A stretch of 64,000 bases of DNA from Sphingobium limneticum (GTDB lineage Bacteria > Pseudomonadota > Alphaproteobacteria > Sphingomonadales > Sphingomonadaceae): NCBI RefSeq assembly GCF_008710155.1, contig NZ_VYPZ01000012.1, positions 46,264-110,263 of the forward strand. The letters run 5' to 3'. Made by a program: the position numbers and the translations under genes. The notes beneath the pieces were generated by a model. That model did no database searches, had not been told where the DNA came from, and was given only the letters and a program-made list of their open reading frames with translations. Position 1 is the first letter of the stretch, and the number at the start of each line of letters is the position of its first letter. Positions 25,413 to 34,321 of the stretch are shown one piece after another.

Positions 25413-26296
25413 TGCCGCTGCCGCCCGCCGAAATCAGCGCTTTTCAGGGTGCCGCACGGATCCTGTCCGGATTGCTGGAAGCGCGCACCGGACAAGTGCT
25501 GTCGGAAGGCCGCGCCTGGCGGATGGAAACCGCGTTGCGCCCCGTGCTGCGCACGCACGGGTTGCAGACGATCGACGATCTGGCCGCGCAGTTGCTGCGA
25601 AAACATGATCCGCGATTGGACGAGGATGTCGTCAACGCGCTGCTCAACAATGAAAGCAGCTTCTTTCGCGATCTCCAGATTTTCGACATGATCCATCGCC
25701 AGATCCTGCCCCGCATCCGGGAGGAGCGGCAGGATCGCACGCTGCGCATCTGGAGCGCGGGCTGCTCGACCGGGCAGGAGGCCTACTCGCTGGCGATCCG
25801 CCTGCGCAACGATGCCGAACGCTGGCAGGGGTGGCGGATCGAGATATTGGCGAGCGACATTTCCACCGCCGCGATCGAGCAGGCGCGATCGGGCATATTT
25901 TCGCAAATGGATGTGCAGCGCGGTCTGGGCGTGGGCGACCTCATCAAATGGTTCGAGCCGCATGGCGAGGATTGGCGCGCCAATCCCGAATTGCGCCGGA
26001 TGATCGATTTCCGCCGCGACAATCTGTTCGATCCGCGCGCGCCATCGGGTGCATATGATCTGCTGCTATGCCGCAACGTGCTGCTCTATTTCACGCCCGC
26101 GCGGCGTGGAGAGGTGCTGCGACTGCTCGCCCGGCACAGCCATGCCGGATCGGTGCTGCTGCTGGGCGCGGGTGAGACGGTGATCGGGCAGGGCGACGAT
26201 TTCCTGCCCCATCCCGATTTTCGCGGCGGCTATGCGCCCAAGGCGCTGGCACTGGCGCCCCATCATGCCGGTGGGTCGATACGGCGGGCCGGATGA
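25412..26296 (+). CDS. cheR: Chemotaxis protein methyltransferase CheR
   Basis: A 294-aa S-adenosylmethionine-dependent methyltransferase acting on chemoreceptors. N-terminal helical domain (LLEARTGQVLSEGRAWRMET, then NNESSFFRDLQIFD) and SAM-binding domain with RIWSAGCSTGQEAYSLAI, EILASDISTAAIEQAR and CRNVLLYFTP. Start ATG 25412 overlaps the cheB TGA by one base, which fixes the start. Last gene of the che set. Confidence 0.93.
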   Translation: MPLPPAEISAFQGAARILSGLLEARTGQVLSEGRAWRMETALRPVLRTHGLQTIDDLAAQLLRKHDPRLDEDVVNALLNNESSFFRDLQIFDMIHRQILPRIREERQDRTLRIWSAGCSTGQEAYSLAIRLRNDAERWQGWRIEILASDISTAAIEQARSGIFSQMDVQRGLGVGDLIKWFEPHGEDWRANPELRRMIDFRRDNLFDPRAPSGAYDLLLCRNVLLYFTPARRGEVLRLLARHSHAGSVLLLGAGETVIGQGDDFLPHPDFRGGYAPKALALAPHHAGGSIRRAG

Positions 26297-26425
26297 AGCG
26301 CCTTCTTCCGCATTAACCCTGCTTGATTGCTGCGCCCGTCTCGGCCATGGTCCTGCACAGGCCGCCAGAGGGGCGGGCCGGAAGGGTGCGATGACCGAGC
26401 CGCTGCAAGTGACTGGCCTTTTCCG

Positions 26426-27124
26426 ATGACCGACATGCCCATGATCGATACGCCGTCGCCCAATTATGACGACCGCAGCCTGCCGATCACGATGCTGGTG
26501 CTGCACTATACCGGCATGCCCGACGCGGCGAGTGCCATCAACTGGCTGGCGAATCCGGAATCGAAGGTGTCGGCCCATTATGTCGTGACGGAGGACGGGC
26601 AGGTCATCCGCATGGTCGATGAGGGCAAGCGCGCCTGGCATGCAGGCCGGTCGCACTGGCGCGGCGTCGATGACATCAATTCGGCCAGCATCGGCATAGA
26701 GATCGTCAATCCCGGCCATGAATGGGGTTATCGCCCGTTCCCGGAGACGCAGATGGGATCGCTGATCCCGCTGGTCCACACCATCGTCCAGCGGCACAAG
26801 ATCACGCGCGGCAATATCGTGGGCCACAGCGATATCGCGCCGGCGCGCAAGCAGGATCCGGGCGAACTGTTTCCCTGGGCGCAATTGGCGCGACTGCGGC
26901 TGGCACTGCCGCGCCCAACCAAGAATCTGATGGACCCGCGATGGACCGACAGCGGCTTCATGCTGGCGCTCGAACGGTTCGGCTATGATATTGCCGATCC
27001 CAAAGCGGCGGTGGTCGCGTTCCAGCGCCGTTTCCGGCCGGAACTGATCGACGGAGTCATTTGCGGCGAATGTCGCGCCATCCTGCTGGCCTTGCTGCTG
27101 CCCAAACCACGCGGGGATGAATAG
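26426..27124 (+). CDS. N-acetylmuramoyl-L-alanine amidase (AmpD/AmiD type)
   Basis: A 232-aa amidase_2 enzyme that cuts the muramic acid-peptide bond. Zinc and catalytic residues lie in VLHYTG (His), SIGIEIVNPGHEWGY (catalytic Glu) and VGHSDIAPARKQDPG (His and Asp); the C-terminal part (about 170-228, RWTDSGFMLALERFGYDI and VVAFQRRFRPELIDG) looks like a peptidoglycan-binding helical domain, as in AmiD. No signal peptide is visible from the ATG at 26426, so it may be cytoplasmic and work in muropeptide recycling. Confidence 0.9.
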   Translation: MTDMPMIDTPSPNYDDRSLPITMLVLHYTGMPDAASAINWLANPESKVSAHYVVTEDGQVIRMVDEGKRAWHAGRSHWRGVDDINSASIGIEIVNPGHEWGYRPFPETQMGSLIPLVHTIVQRHKITRGNIVGHSDIAPARKQDPGELFPWAQLARLRLALPRPTKNLMDPRWTDSGFMLALERFGYDIADPKAAVVAFQRRFRPELIDGVICGECRAILLALLLPKPRGDE

Positions 27125-27179
27125 GTGGTGTCAAATAAGCGGGATGACGGGGCCGTAAAATCGGTCTAAGGCCCATCCC

Positions 27180-27565
27180 GCCAGAGGGCCGGGCGGCCGC
27201 GGCGTGGCGGGTAACTTCCACGGCGAGGAAAGTCCGGGCTCCACGAAATGACGGTGCCGGTTAACGACCGGCTGGAGTGATCCAAGGGACAGTGCAACAG
27301 AAAGCAGGTCGCGAAGGTTTCGGCCCCGCGAAATTGAAAGGGTGCGGTAAGAGCGCACCGCGTCTGCGGCAACGCAAGGCGGCACGGTAAACCCCACCGG
27401 GAGCAAGACCGAATAGGGGCGGCGCGCAGTTTCGACTGCTAGGTCTGTTTCGACCGAGATCGCCCGGGTTGGTTGCTTGAGGAACGGAGCAATCCGGTCC
27501 CTAGAGGAATGGTCGCCTATCCCCTTTATCGGGGTGGACAGAACCCGGCTTACAGGCCCTCTGGC
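27180..27565 (+). ncRNA. rnpB: RNase P RNA (class A)
   Basis: Catalytic RNA of RNase P, about 386 nt. The ends pair as helix P1: GCCAGAGGGCC (27180-27190) with GGCCCTCTGGC (27555-27565). Universally conserved blocks are in place: GAGGAAAGTCCGGGCTCC at about 27224, ACAGTGCAACAGAAAGCA at about 27291, GGTAAACCCCACCGGGAGCA at about 27388, and the 3' segment AGAGGAATGGTCGCC at about 27502. Open frames crossing it are spurious. The true transcript ends may lie a few nt beyond P1. Confidence 0.96.
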
Positions 27566-27629
27566 ATTTTCCGCTGCAAAATCGGCGGCTGGGCTGGCTT
27601 TCCGCCCGCACCTTCCCTAATTCGGGGCA

Positions 27630-28178
27630 ATGGCAAGAAATAGCCGATCCAATGACTGGGGCTTTCCCCGCTGGCGTGCCTATGGTGCAGCGCGTGAGGC
27701 GCAGCGCGTGCGCATGTGCGACCGCTATGGCTGCGACCAGCCGGGCGACTGCCCCGCACCCAAATCGCCCAACAGCCCGGAACGCTGGTATTTCTGCCCC
27801 GAACATGCCGGCGAATATAATCGCAACTGGGATTATTTTCAGGGCCTGGACGAGGAAGAACGCGCGTCGCGGGAAAAGGCCGAGCGGCGCGATGCCGGCG
27901 GATACCAGTCCAGCGCCTATCATAGCTGGGGTGGCCCCGGCGACGGCAGCCGATCGCGTGACGAACTCCATGCGCTCAAGGCATTGGAGCTGGAGGATGA
28001 TGCCGGTTTCGACGCGGTGAAGAAAAGCTGGCGTCGGTTGGCCAAGGAATATCATCCCGATGTGAAGCCCGGCGACAGCGACGCCGCCGTCCGGTTTCAG
28101 GCGATCCAGGCCGCCTATGAAGTGCTGCGCGCGGCAGAGGAGCGGCGGACCTGGAAACCGCGAGGAGCGGCGGATTGA
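27630..28178 (+). CDS. DnaJ domain-containing protein with N-terminal Cys-rich part
   Basis: A 182-aa protein with a C-terminal J domain (about 125-178) carrying the HPD motif in YHPDVKPGDSDAAVRFQAI, needed to stimulate a DnaK-type chaperone. The N-terminal half has CDRYGCDQPGDCPAP and YFCPEHAGEYN, a pattern of Cys and His that could bind a metal. It has no G/F or zinc-finger domain of true DnaJ, so it is a specialised co-chaperone. TGA overlaps the TTG start of the next gene. Confidence 0.87.
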   Translation: MARNSRSNDWGFPRWRAYGAAREAQRVRMCDRYGCDQPGDCPAPKSPNSPERWYFCPEHAGEYNRNWDYFQGLDEEERASREKAERRDAGGYQSSAYHSWGGPGDGSRSRDELHALKALELEDDAGFDAVKKSWRRLAKEYHPDVKPGDSDAAVRFQAIQAAYEVLRAAEERRTWKPRGAAD

Positions 28179-28489
28179 AGGATCAGGTCCGGTCCAACTG
28201 GTCCAATGTGGCGCTCATTTGCCGCAAATGTTCCAAGAAGCTGGACGGCGGCTTCGGGCCGGGCGGCGGCGAACGGCTGGCCAAGGCGCTGCGCAAGCAT
28301 CTGTCGTTGAAGAAGGGGCGCAAGGCGGCGGCCGGCATCGTGGAGGTCAATTGCCTGGGCATCTGCCCGCGCGGCGCGGTGACGGTGGTGGATGGCGCGG
28401 CCAGCCGCGACTGGCTGCTGATCCGGCCTGGGGCCGATCTGGATGAACTGGCCGAGGCGCTGGGCCTGAACGCTGCGCCCCATCCTTAA
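28175..28489 (+). CDS. Thioredoxin-like [2Fe-2S] ferredoxin
   Basis: A 104-aa protein with the thioredoxin-like ferredoxin cysteine pattern: ICRKCSKKL near residue 15 and NCLGICPRGAV near residue 60. The TTG start at 28175 overlaps the upstream TGA as TTGA and follows GAGGAG, which decides the start. It could carry electrons or sense iron; the partner is unknown. Coupled to the J-domain gene. Confidence 0.82.
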   Translation: MKDQVRSNWSNVALICRKCSKKLDGGFGPGGGERLAKALRKHLSLKKGRKAAAGIVEVNCLGICPRGAVTVVDGAASRDWLLIRPGADLDELAEALGLNAAPHP

Positions 28490-28523
28490 TATTATTCTTA
28501 CCAATCCCGCCTAAACGGAGGCA

Positions 28524-28835
28524 ATGCCTCTCCCTGCATCCTTTCGACGCGGCCTGCCTCTGGCGGCGCAATGCGCCCTGATCCTTTTCGGCTTGCTCGG
28601 CCTGTACGCCGTGCCGCCTGCCAGCGGCCGGATGCTCCTCCTGCCCCTGACCGATGGGGCGAGGGCGTCGGTGGCGTCCGTCGCCGTGGCCGCGGGCGCG
28701 CGGCTGGTGGCCAAAGGCCCATGGCCGGGATCCTTGCTGGTCGATGGCGAACGGGACATGCTCGCCCCTGCGCTGTTGAGCCGGGGCGTGATCGCCCTGT
28801 CGGCGCAGATGGGCGGATGCGGAGCGCCGGCTTGA
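28524..28835 (+). CDS. Small membrane-anchored protein of unknown function
   Basis: A 103-aa product with a hydrophobic N-terminal segment (about residues 11-35, [19 protein letters not shown]), then a short region with [20 protein letters not shown] and a Cys near the end. No family recognised. Its TGA overlaps the ATG of the chemoreceptor gene (TGATG-type junction at 28833-28837), so the two are co-translated; it may be linked to that receptor. Confidence 0.65.
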   Translation: MPLPASFRRGLPLAAQCALILFGLLGLYAVPPASGRMLLLPLTDGARASVASVAVAAGARLVAKGPWPGSLLVDGERDMLAPALLSRGVIALSAQMGGCGAPA

Positions 28836-30367
28836 TGAACGCCATGACCAGTCTGGACCGGCTGCGGTTGCAGGGCCTGCGTATCCTATTGTTCGCCAAT
28901 TGGTGGTGGACCGTGGCGATCGGTCTGGGCGGCCTGTTCCTGCCTGTGCAGCATGGCGGCCGGGCGTTGTTTCTGTCCGCGATCGTGAACGTCCTCCCGA
29001 CCATCCAGGTGATGCGTCAGCGCGAAGGGTTGGAGACGCGGCTGATCGTGGGTACGCTGGCTGCGGTACAGCCGGCGATCGGCCTCTACCTTCTGTCCGG
29101 CCATGGCTGGCAGATGGACGGCCATATGTTCTTCTTCGTGGCGCTGGCCGGCCTGACGCTGCTGTACGACTGGCGGCCGATCATATTGGCTGCGGCATTG
29201 ACGGCGGTGCATCACCTCATCCTCAACTTTCTTTTGCCGGCCTGGGTCTTTCCGGATCAGGCCAATGTCGGGCGGGTGGCGATCCATGCCGTCGCCGTCG
29301 TGTTGCAGGCGGCCGTGCTTTGCTATCTGACCGTGCGATTGCGCGGGATGCTGCTGGCGCTCGATGGCCATGTGGTGCAGGCGGGCGAACTGGCGCAGGA
29401 AGCGGAAAAGGGGCGCGATGCGGCCGAAGCGGCGATGACCGCCAGCCGGGCCGTCGATGTGCGTGCCGCGCAGTTGCGAAGTCAGCAGGAGGCCGAAAAG
29501 ACGCGCATGGCCGAAGATCGGCGATCGGCGACCATGGCACTGGTACGGGATTTCCGGCAGTCGGTGTCGGAAATCGTCGGATCGGTGGGCGCTGCGGCGC
29601 AGGAACTGGACGATTCCGCACGGCAACTCAACCAACTGGCCCAGCGTGCGAGCGCGGGCACGGAAGAAACGGTGGCGATCGCCGAACAATCCTCCGCCAA
29701 CGCCGCCATGCTGGCGCGGCGCATCGGCCAACTGTCGGAATCCATCGCGGCGATCGCATCGGCATCGCACCAGCAGGCGGTGCTGGGCGGGGAGGCGCAG
29801 CGTGTGTCGACCACCGGCCATCAGGCCGTGCACGACCTGGAAGGGCGCACCACCTCCATCACCAGCTTTGCCGATTCGATTACGGAAATTGCCGCGCGCA
29901 CCAATTTGCTGGCGCTCAACGCCACGATCGAGGCGGCGCGGGCTGGCGATGTCGGTCGGGGCTTTGCGGTGGTGGCGGGCGAGGTCAAGCAACTGGCGGG
30001 ACAGGCCGCCAATGCGACGGGCGAAATTCACGCCCTTGCCTGGTCCGCGCGCGAAGGCGCCGGCGTGGCGCGCGAAGCACTATCGGAGGTTGCTGGCGTG
30101 GTGGAGCAATTGGCAGGCGCGGCCGACGAAATTCAGCGGGCCGTGGCCGATCAGCGGGACGCCACCAGTGCGATCGGGGAATCCGCGCGCGATACGGCGC
30201 AGGATGCCGCCAGCATGACGCGCCAGATGGGGGATGTGGCCGATGTGGCGCGCGACACGGAAAGCCTGTCCGGTCGGGTGTCGAGCGCGGCGTCCAGCCT
30301 GTCGCAGACGGCGCAGATATTGCAGCGGGCGGCGGACCAGTTCGTCACGCAACTGGCAGCGGCCTGA
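28835..30367 (+). CDS. Methyl-accepting chemotaxis protein with polytopic membrane sensor
   Basis: A 510-aa receptor. Residues about 15-175 form five or six hydrophobic spans with short loops (for example [17 protein letters not shown] and [19 protein letters not shown]) instead of a periplasmic ligand domain. A coiled-coil linker follows (about 185-240), then the signalling domain (about 240-505) with the conserved tip [20 protein letters not shown] and [15 protein letters not shown]. The ATG at 28835 is fixed by overlap with the upstream gene. It presumably feeds the CheA/CheW set located 5 kb upstream. What it senses is unknown; an intramembrane signal such as redox or energy state is possible. 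Confidence 0.88.
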   Translation: MNAMTSLDRLRLQGLRILLFANWWWTVAIGLGGLFLPVQHGGRALFLSAIVNVLPTIQVMRQREGLETRLIVGTLAAVQPAIGLYLLSGHGWQMDGHMFFFVALAGLTLLYDWRPIILAAALTAVHHLILNFLLPAWVFPDQANVGRVAIHAVAVVLQAAVLCYLTVRLRGMLLALDGHVVQAGELAQEAEKGRDAAEAAMTASRAVDVRAAQLRSQQEAEKTRMAEDRRSATMALVRDFRQSVSEIVGSVGAAAQELDDSARQLNQLAQRASAGTEETVAIAEQSSANAAMLARRIGQLSESIAAIASASHQQAVLGGEAQRVSTTGHQAVHDLEGRTTSITSFADSITEIAARTNLLALNATIEAARAGDVGRGFAVVAGEVKQLAGQAANATGEIHALAWSAREGAGVAREALSEVAGVVEQLAGAADEIQRAVADQRDATSAIGESARDTAQDAASMTRQMGDVADVARDTESLSGRVSSAASSLSQTAQILQRAADQFVTQLAAA

Positions 30368-30471
30368 TCGCGATGGAGTAACGATGAAGTTGGCGCATCC
30401 GGAGCGTTCCGGGGAGCGCTTCCTATGGCTCAGGCTCATCCCGCCTCGATATCTTCGCGGGGCAGAAGTAG

Positions 30472-30508
30472 AAAAGGACCGGCCCCCTCATCGGCGGCCG
30501 GTCCTTTT
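30472..30508. terminator. Bidirectional terminator between the chemoreceptor and sodB
   Basis: A perfect 13-bp stem, AAAAGGACCGGCC (30472-30484) with GGCCGGTCCTTTT (30496-30508), 11-nt loop. It ends in T-runs on both strands and sits between convergent genes, 7 nt from the sodB stop, so it can serve both. Confidence 0.9.
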
Positions 30509-30514
30509 ATCTTG

Positions 30515-31129
30515 TCAGGCCGGCTGGTCGGCGCGGCTGGCGCCTTCGCCGTCCAGGTTCTGGGCTGCGAAGTCCCAGTTGATCGCTTCCTTCAGCAGCT
30601 TTTCGGCATAGGCCGGGCGCAGGTTGCGATAGTCGATATAATAGGCATGTTCCCACACATCGAGGATCAGCAGCGGTGCGTGGCCTTCATGCGCGACGGG
30701 GGTGTCGGCGTCATGATAGCTGGTCACTTCCAGCTTGCCGTCCTTCAAAATCAGCGCGGCCCAGCCGCTGGCGAAATGGCCGACGGCCTCCGCCTTCAGC
30801 TTTTCGATCAGCGCGTCCACCGAACCGAAGGCTTCTTCGATCTTGGCGAGCAGCTCGCCGGTCGGTGCGGTCTTCACCGGCGACAGCGAGTTCCAGTAGA
30901 AGGTGTGGTTCCAGATCTGGCCGACCTGGTTGAACAGGCCGCCCTTGGCGGTCTTGATCAGTTCGACGAGCGACTTGCCCTGAAGCGCGACGTCGGCGGC
31001 GACCAGTTCGTTGGCCTTAACGACATAGGCATTGTGATGCTTGCCATGATGGAAGTCGAAGGTTTCGACCGACAGGATATCGCCGAAGGCGTCCTTGGCG
31101 TAGGGAAGATCAGGCAGAACAAAGGCCAT
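30515..31129 (-). CDS. sodB: Superoxide dismutase, Fe/Mn family
   Basis: Cytoplasmic superoxide dismutase (204 aa). Metal ligands and family signatures are visible: HHGKHHNAYV near residue 27-36, NHTFYWNSLSP, and LDVWEHAYYIDYRN (Asp and His ligands). GHFASGWAAL and other positions favour the iron-type enzyme. ATG at 31129 follows AGGAG. The Fe versus Mn choice is inferred. Confidence 0.93.
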   Translation of the reverse strand: MAFVLPDLPYAKDAFGDILSVETFDFHHGKHHNAYVVKANELVAADVALQGKSLVELIKTAKGGLFNQVGQIWNHTFYWNSLSPVKTAPTGELLAKIEEAFGSVDALIEKLKAEAVGHFASGWAALILKDGKLEVTSYHDADTPVAHEGHAPLLILDVWEHAYYIDYRNLRPAYAEKLLKEAINWDFAAQNLDGEGASRADQPA

Positions 31130-31324
31130 GGCGGAACTCCTCGGGTTCGTTATGGGGCGGCCGCGCAAGACGAGGGCGCAGCCGTTCGATCATATGGTCC
31201 ATGCGGGGCGTGGACGCCTCCGTCGCTTCCCATATGCGCACCCAACGCCCAAGAAAACCAATATGTGCCTATTGCGAAACGATTGCAGAAATCGGACGAT
31301 TTCCGTAGGATTTGACGTTTCGCC

Positions 31325-31972
31325 TCAGCCCTGCGGCGGGGTCGTCTCACCCACCTCTTCGCTGTCCAGGCCATCGCCCAGCGTCAGGCCATGGCGCATC
31401 AGCATCGGGATGTTCGCGGCGGCGAAAACGACCGATACGATGGTCACGCCCCACACCTTGACCGCCAGCCAGGTGTCGAATGTCATGGAGCGGCGCATCA
31501 CCTCGTTCGCGATCGCCATGGCGACAAAGAACAGCGCCCAGTTGCGCGACAATTTCAGCCAGCCTTCATGCGTCAGCCCGTCATAGGCGGCCTGAAGCAG
31601 ATATTTCAGCAGCGGCTTGCCGCGCAGCAGGCCGGCGAACAGCATGAAGGCGAAGAAGGTGTAGATGATCGTCGGCTTGATCTGAATGAAGCTTTGATCG
31701 TGGAAATAGATGGTGAGGCCACCGAAGAAGAGGATCAGCAGCGCCGACAGCCAGAGCATGGGCGATACGCGGCCCAGCTTCACCTTCGATATGATCACCG
31801 CGATCACGATCGAAAGCATGAAGGCGGCGGTACCGACGGTCATGGCGGTGATCGGATTGCCCGCGCCCCAGATCCATCCCGCACCCTTGTAGGTCAGGAA
31901 GAAGACCAGCAGCGGCCCGAAATCGAGGGCGAGGCTGAGCGTGCCGTTATGCGCGGGCTTGGTATCAGCCAT
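31325..31972 (-). CDS. yciB: Inner membrane septation protein A (YciB/IspZ)
   Basis: A 215-aa polytopic inner membrane protein with about five or six spans: LDFGPLLVFFLTYKGAGW, AAFMLSIVIAVIISKVKLG, LWLSALLILFFGGLTIYFHD, IYTFFAFMLFAGLLRGKPLL and the C-terminal WGVTIVSVVFAAANIPMLM. QIKPTIIY and KLSRNWALFFVAMAIANEV are family motifs. It is needed for normal cell envelope and division in several species. It follows ftsY across a palindromic repeat. Confidence 0.92.
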   Translation of the reverse strand: MADTKPAHNGTLSLALDFGPLLVFFLTYKGAGWIWGAGNPITAMTVGTAAFMLSIVIAVIISKVKLGRVSPMLWLSALLILFFGGLTIYFHDQSFIQIKPTIIYTFFAFMLFAGLLRGKPLLKYLLQAAYDGLTHEGWLKLSRNWALFFVAMAIANEVMRRSMTFDTWLAVKVWGVTIVSVVFAAANIPMLMRHGLTLGDGLDSEEVGETTPPQG

Positions 31973-31984
31973 CAATTTTGCTCC

Positions 31985-32053
31985 GTCATCCCAGCGAAGG
32001 CTGGGATCTCATTTTTCAAAAGGAAGAGAGATGCCAGCCTGCGCTGGCATGAC
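31985..32053. repeat. GTCATnCC-family palindromic repeat (copy 1)
   Basis: A 69-bp element bounded by GTCAT and ATGAC, with internal hairpins CCCAGCGAAGGCTGGG and TGCCAGCCTGCGCTGGCA. A related copy lies in frame within mtaB (33941-34018). Here it separates ftsY from yciB. Confidence 0.8.
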
Positions 32054-32065
32054 GAGTAAGAGGTT

Positions 32066-33004
32066 TCACCGCGCATAGGCCGTCCCCGCGATGGCGCGCG
32101 CCATGTCGCCCGGATCGAAGGGGCGCAGATCCTCGATCTTTTCGCCCACGCCGATGGCATGGATGGGCAGGCGGAATTTCTCGGCCGCCGCGACCAGCAC
32201 GCCGCCGCGCGCGGTGCCGTCCAGCTTGGTCATGACCAGCCCCGTCACCTGCGCGGTTTCCTTGAAGACTTCGATCTGGTTCAACGCATTCTGTCCAGTG
32301 GTGGCATCCAGAACCAGCACAACGTCGTGCGGGGCGGCCGGGTTCAATCGGCCCAGCACCCGGCGCACCTTGGCCAGTTCGTCCATCAGCTCGGTCTTGT
32401 TCTGAAGCCGGCCGGCGGTATCCACGATCAGCACGTCGATGCCGGTTTCGGTCGCCTGCTTGACTGCATCGAACACGATGCCTGCCGCGTCGCCGCCTTC
32501 CTTGCCCGCGACGATGGGGATGCCCAGGCGCTCGGCCCAGACTTTGAGTTGGCCGATGGCCGCCGCGCGGAACGTGTCGCCGGCCGCCAGCATCACGCCA
32601 TAATCCTGCTCCAGGAAATTATTGGCCAGCTTGGCGATGGTGGTGGTCTTGCCCGACCCGTTGACGCCGATCACCAGGATCACCTGCGGGCGGGGAAAGG
32701 CCTCTATCTCCAGCGGACGGGCGACCGGGGCCAGCGTCTTCTCGATTTCCTCCGCGATGATCTCGCGCAGATATTCCTCGGTCAGCTCCTTGTTGAAGCG
32801 CCCTTCGGCCAGGCGATCGCGCACGCGCGCGGCCATGGCGGGGCCAAGGTCGGACATGATCAGCGCTTCCTCGATCTCGTCGAGGGTCTGCGCGTCGAGC
32901 GCGGCCTTGGAGAAAAGGCCGGTGAGATTGTCGCCGAGCTTGTCGGACGTGCGCTTCAGCCCGCCGAAAAGGCGGTCGCGCCAGCTGGTGCCGGTATCTG
33001 TCAT
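32066..33004 (-). CDS. ftsY: Signal recognition particle receptor FtsY
   Basis: GTPase that docks SRP-ribosome complexes at the membrane; 312 aa, thus NG domains only, without the long acidic N-terminal domain. G motifs: GVNGSGKTTTIAKLAN, DTFRAAAIGQLKVWAE, VDTAGRLQNK, TKLDGTARGG, and the closing IGVGEKIEDLRPFDPGDMA. Its ATG shares one base with the mtaB stop, so ftsY is coupled to mtaB. Confidence 0.95.
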   Translation of the reverse strand: MTDTGTSWRDRLFGGLKRTSDKLGDNLTGLFSKAALDAQTLDEIEEALIMSDLGPAMAARVRDRLAEGRFNKELTEEYLREIIAEEIEKTLAPVARPLEIEAFPRPQVILVIGVNGSGKTTTIAKLANNFLEQDYGVMLAAGDTFRAAAIGQLKVWAERLGIPIVAGKEGGDAAGIVFDAVKQATETGIDVLIVDTAGRLQNKTELMDELAKVRRVLGRLNPAAPHDVVLVLDATTGQNALNQIEVFKETAQVTGLVMTKLDGTARGGVLVAAAEKFRLPIHAIGVGEKIEDLRPFDPGDMARAIAGTAYAR

Positions 33005-34317
33005 TATGCTGCCTCTTGCGCGATCAGGGCGCCATTCTCAAGCGCCGTGATGGTGGCGCGGACGATGGATGAGGGGGGCTTAGCCGATGTGAAGCGCACT
33101 GGCGCGAAATTTTCGGCATGGCCATGCAGGCCGCTGCGTTCGACCAGCACCGACTGGCTGGTGCCGATCAGGCTGCGCAGCCAATCGTCGCGTCGGGCGG
33201 CGCAGGCGTCGCGCAGGCGGGCGGCGCGGGCCTTTATGACCGTGCGATCGACTTGCGGCATGCGAGCGGCAGGCGTGCCGGTGCGCGGCGAATAAGGGAA
33301 GATATGGCCGTGGACGATGTCGCATTCGTTCACCAGCGCGAGGCTGTTTTCGAACATCGCCTCATCTTCGGTCGGGAAGCCGGCGATGATGTCCGCGCCG
33401 ATGCTGATGTCGGGGCGGGCGGCCTTGACGCGCTGCACGATGGCAATCGCGTCGGCGCGGCCATGCCGGCGCTTCATGCGCTTGAGGATCATGTCGTCGC
33501 CGGCCTGCAAGGACAAATGAAGATGCGGCATCATGCGCGGTTCGTGGGCGATCAGGTCGAACAGGCGCTCGTCTATCTCCACACTGTCGATCGAGGACAG
33601 GCGCAGGCGGGGAAGGTCGGGCACGCCCTTCAATATGCGCTCGATCAGCAGGCCGAGCGACGGGCTGCCCGGCAGGTCGGGGCCATAGCTGGTGACATCC
33701 ACGCCGGTCAGCACGATTTCGCCATAGCCCGCATCGACCAGCTGCTTCGCCTTGTCGATCACCGCGCCGGCGGGCACGGAGCGGCTGTTCCCCCGGCCAT
33801 AGGGGATGATGCAGAAGGTGCAGCGATGGTCGCAGCCATTCTGTACCTCCAGGAAGGCGCGGGCATGATCCGCAAAGGCGGACGCCATGTGCGGCGCGGT
33901 GTCGCGCACGGCCATGATGTCGGACACCTTCACCTTCTCGGTCATGCCAGCGAAGGCTGGCATCTCAGTTCCTTCGTGCGGAGAAGAAAAGAGAGATCCC
34001 CGCTTCTGCTGGGATGACGAGAGGTAGGTGTCGGCCTCCATCTTCTCCCGGTTGCCGATCACGCCATCCACTTCCGCCATGGCGGCGAAGGTCTGCGGCT
34101 CGGTTTGCGCCGCGCAGCCGGTGACGAGGATGCGGGCGTCGGGCCGCTCCCGTTTCGCCCGGCGGATCGCCTGGCGCGTCTGGCGCACCGCCTCGGCCGT
34201 CACGGCGCAGCTGTTGACCACGATCAGGTCGTCTTGGCCCTGCGCCATGTCGCGGATCGCCTCGCTCTCCGCGATGTTCAGGCGACAGCCCATGGTGATG
34301 ATGTCGGGGCCGGCCAT
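33004..34317 (-). CDS. mtaB: tRNA t6A37 methylthiotransferase MtaB with an in-frame repeat insertion
   Basis: Radical-SAM enzyme that converts t6A37 to ms2t6A37 in tRNA (437 aa). N-terminal UPF0004 domain with cluster cysteines C11 (MGCRLN), C37 (NSCAVT) and C68 (TGCAAQ); radical SAM triad CDHRCTFC (162-169); then VLTGVDVTSYG, LRLSSIDS, LHLSLQAGDD and a C-terminal TRAM-like region. Between the two domains residues about 100-126 (SSQQKRGSLFSSPHEG... to AFAGMTE) are the translation of a 78-bp palindromic repeat, an exact multiple of three. No stop is created, so the enzyme may still work. ATG 34317 is 4 nt after the dapF stop. Confidence 0.9.
   Translation of the reverse strand: MAGPDIITMGCRLNIAESEAIRDMAQGQDDLIVVNSCAVTAEAVRQTRQAIRRAKRERPDARILVTGCAAQTEPQTFAAMAEVDGVIGNREKMEADTYLSSSQQKRGSLFSSPHEGTEMPAFAGMTEKVKVSDIMAVRDTAPHMASAFADHARAFLEVQNGCDHRCTFCIIPYGRGNSRSVPAGAVIDKAKQLVDAGYGEIVLTGVDVTSYGPDLPGSPSLGLLIERILKGVPDLPRLRLSSIDSVEIDERLFDLIAHEPRMMPHLHLSLQAGDDMILKRMKRRHGRADAIAIVQRVKAARPDISIGADIIAGFPTEDEAMFENSLALVNECDIVHGHIFPYSPRTGTPAARMPQVDRTVIKARAARLRDACAARRDDWLRSLIGTSQSVLVERSGLHGHAENFAPVRFTSAKPPSSIVRATITALENGALIAQEAA
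33941..34018. repeat. GTCATnCC-family palindromic repeat inside mtaB (copy 2)
   Basis: A 78-bp element bounded by GTCAT (33941) and ATGAC (34018), with hairpin TGCCAGCGAAGGCTGGCA at one end. It matches the intergenic copy at 31985-32053 in both ends and order. Because 78 is divisible by three, it adds 26 codons to mtaB without a frameshift. Confidence 0.85.
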
Positions 34318-34321
34318 AGGC

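Noticed and set aside
27131..27406. Open frames in 27131-27565
   Set aside because: They lie on the RNase P RNA gene, which is supported by conserved blocks and a paired P1 helix.
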